Positions 6,183 through 6,815 of a stretch of DNA of 6,815 nt are shown one piece after another. Below the pieces are notes generated by a model. It was not told the DNA's origin, ran no database searches, and saw nothing but the letters and a program-made list of their open reading frames with translations. The DNA comes from Planctomycetaceae bacterium (GTDB taxonomy: Bacteria; Planctomycetota; Planctomycetia; Planctomycetales; Planctomycetaceae). The stretch lies in contig JAGQQP010000227.1 in the NCBI GenBank assembly GCA_020426085.1, positions 1-6,815 of the forward strand, given 5' to 3'. Numbering within the stretch: position 1 is the stretch's first letter; each line of letters begins with the position of its first letter. Position numbers and translations under genes: made by a program.

Positions 6183-6199
6183 TTCACATCTTCTGTGAA
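6183..6199 (+). other. Small hairpin after the YiiX-like gene
   Basis: TTCACA-TCTTC-TGTGAA is a perfect 6-bp stem with a 5-nt loop, starting 30 nt after the stop at 6153. No T-run follows. It could be a transcript-end structure or a small operator for the next gene; the rest of the 154-nt gap shows nothing else I can name. Confidence 0.3.
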
Positions 6200-6307
6200 A
6201 TCCGGGAAAGATCGGCAAACACTGCTTGAAACTGCGCAACCGGTCAGCGAGAATCTGAGAAGGAATTCTTCTTAAGTGTGACCCGTTTCGTATTTGAAAG
6301 CGCCAGT

Positions 6308-6815
6308 ATGACCAATACCTTTCAGAACCAGCAAACGAATTTTCAGCAGTTGATTTTGAATCGATCTGTATTTGGATTACTGCTGCTCACATTCGGAATC
6401 CCGGCAGCGGCATTCTCTCAGGAGAAGTCAGGTGAACCGCAAACCGTTTCCATTCAGCGTGAAGCAATCACTCTCAGACATCCCCGGGATTACTACGTTC
6501 CTCTTAATCTGAAGCCACTGCGCTCGCTGACTATTGCTGCTCCCATTGATGGCATCGTACACACTGTCGAAGTCAAATCCGGAGACAAGCTGACGGCCAA
6601 ATCAGTCGTGGTTCGGCTCGATTCTTCGATCCCGCAGGCAGAGCTGGATCGCGCGGAAGCCGCGCTGGAAGTGGCCCGGGAAGAACAGAAAAATGCCACG
6701 GGGAAAGCCGCTGCAGTCGCAAAAGCAAATGTCGCGCTGGCAGAAGCAGATCTGAAGCTCGCTAACATTCGTATGGAACAGACCATCGTTCGTGCACCGT
6801 TCGAAGGTGAAGTCT
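6308..6815 (+). CDS. HlyD/RND-type periplasmic adaptor (membrane fusion) protein, N-terminal part
   Basis: 169 residues are visible before the right edge; the C-terminus is missing. The start at ATG 6308 is preceded by GAAAG 7 nt upstream. An in-frame GTG at 6278 with AGAAGGA 13 nt upstream is an alternative; an in-frame TGA at 6227 limits any longer start. From 6308 the N-terminus is a good signal peptide: R19, hydrophobic core about 21-35, likely cleavage after AFS (35-37). Then come the first half of the lipoyl/biotinyl-like domain (LTIAAPIDGIVHTVEVKSGD, 74-93), VVVRLD (100-105), an alanine/glutamate-rich coiled-coil hairpin (about 108-157), and TIVRAPFEGEV (159-169), the return into the lipoyl domain. 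Known: these adaptors link an inner-membrane transporter (RND, ABC or MFS) to an outer-membrane channel for efflux or secretion. The hairpin is short, about 25 residues per arm. The transporter partner would be expected downstream, outside the window. Confidence 0.88.
   Translation, partial: MTNTFQNQQTNFQQLILNRSVFGLLLLTFGIPAAAFSQEKSGEPQTVSIQREAITLRHPRDYYVPLNLKPLRSLTIAAPIDGIVHTVEVKSGDKLTAKSVVVRLDSSIPQAELDRAEAALEVAREEQKNATGKAAAVAKANVALAEADLKLANIRMEQTIVRAPFEGEV

Noticed and set aside
6072..6275. 67-residue plus-strand frame overlapping the end of the YiiX-like gene
   Set aside because: Out of frame with a well-supported gene for most of its first part and without motif or ribosome site.
6493..6786. 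97-residue Ala/Ser-rich minus-strand frame
   Set aside because: Antisense of the alanine-rich coiled coil of the adaptor; composition is explained by that gene.
1..6815. A defence or mobile-element system
   Set aside because: No integrase, transposase, nuclease, toxin-antitoxin pair, CRISPR repeat or terminal repeat was found; all genes have recognisable housekeeping-type families.

Overview
The window looks like an ordinary chromosomal stretch of a planctomycete, probably of the Gimesia/Planctomycetaceae type. This rests on several traits: moderate GC, sparse use of Shine-Dalgarno sites, wide gaps between genes, a Ser/Thr kinase with the N-terminal helical module common in planctomycete kinases, and a secreted YiiX-like protein. 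The assignment is an inference from gene style; there is no rRNA or marker gene in the window to prove it. I see no mobile element, CRISPR array, tRNA or rRNA.

Layout. Positions 1-878 (minus strand) carry the N-terminal 292 residues of a Hanks-type Ser/Thr protein kinase that runs off the left edge. A 367-nt gap (879-1245) holds the divergent upstream regions. All other genes are on the plus strand. They are a membrane-anchored glutaredoxin-like protein with an unusual cysteine-rich tail (1246-1926), a stand-alone receiver-domain response regulator (2105-2578), an RlmI-type 23S rRNA m5C methyltransferase (2731-3981), an RsmC/RlmG-like methyltransferase whose usual NPP(Y/F) motif reads NKSY (4041-5135), a predicted exported YiiX-like permuted papain-fold enzyme (5425-6153), and the 5' part of a HlyD-type periplasmic adaptor (6308 to the right edge).

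How the genes fit together. The only likely functional pair is the two tandem methyltransferases, 59 nt apart, which both resemble rRNA base-modification enzymes and may be co-transcribed. The others are separated by 150-370 nt and probably have their own promoters; kinase, response regulator, glutaredoxin-like protein, YiiX-like protein and adaptor are not obviously one pathway. I found no clear undescribed multi-gene system. The points most worth a second look are the metallothionein-like cysteine tail and second CXXC motif of the glutaredoxin-like protein, the degenerate catalytic motif of the RsmC-like protein, and a nine-A run followed by a small hairpin at the start of that same gene.
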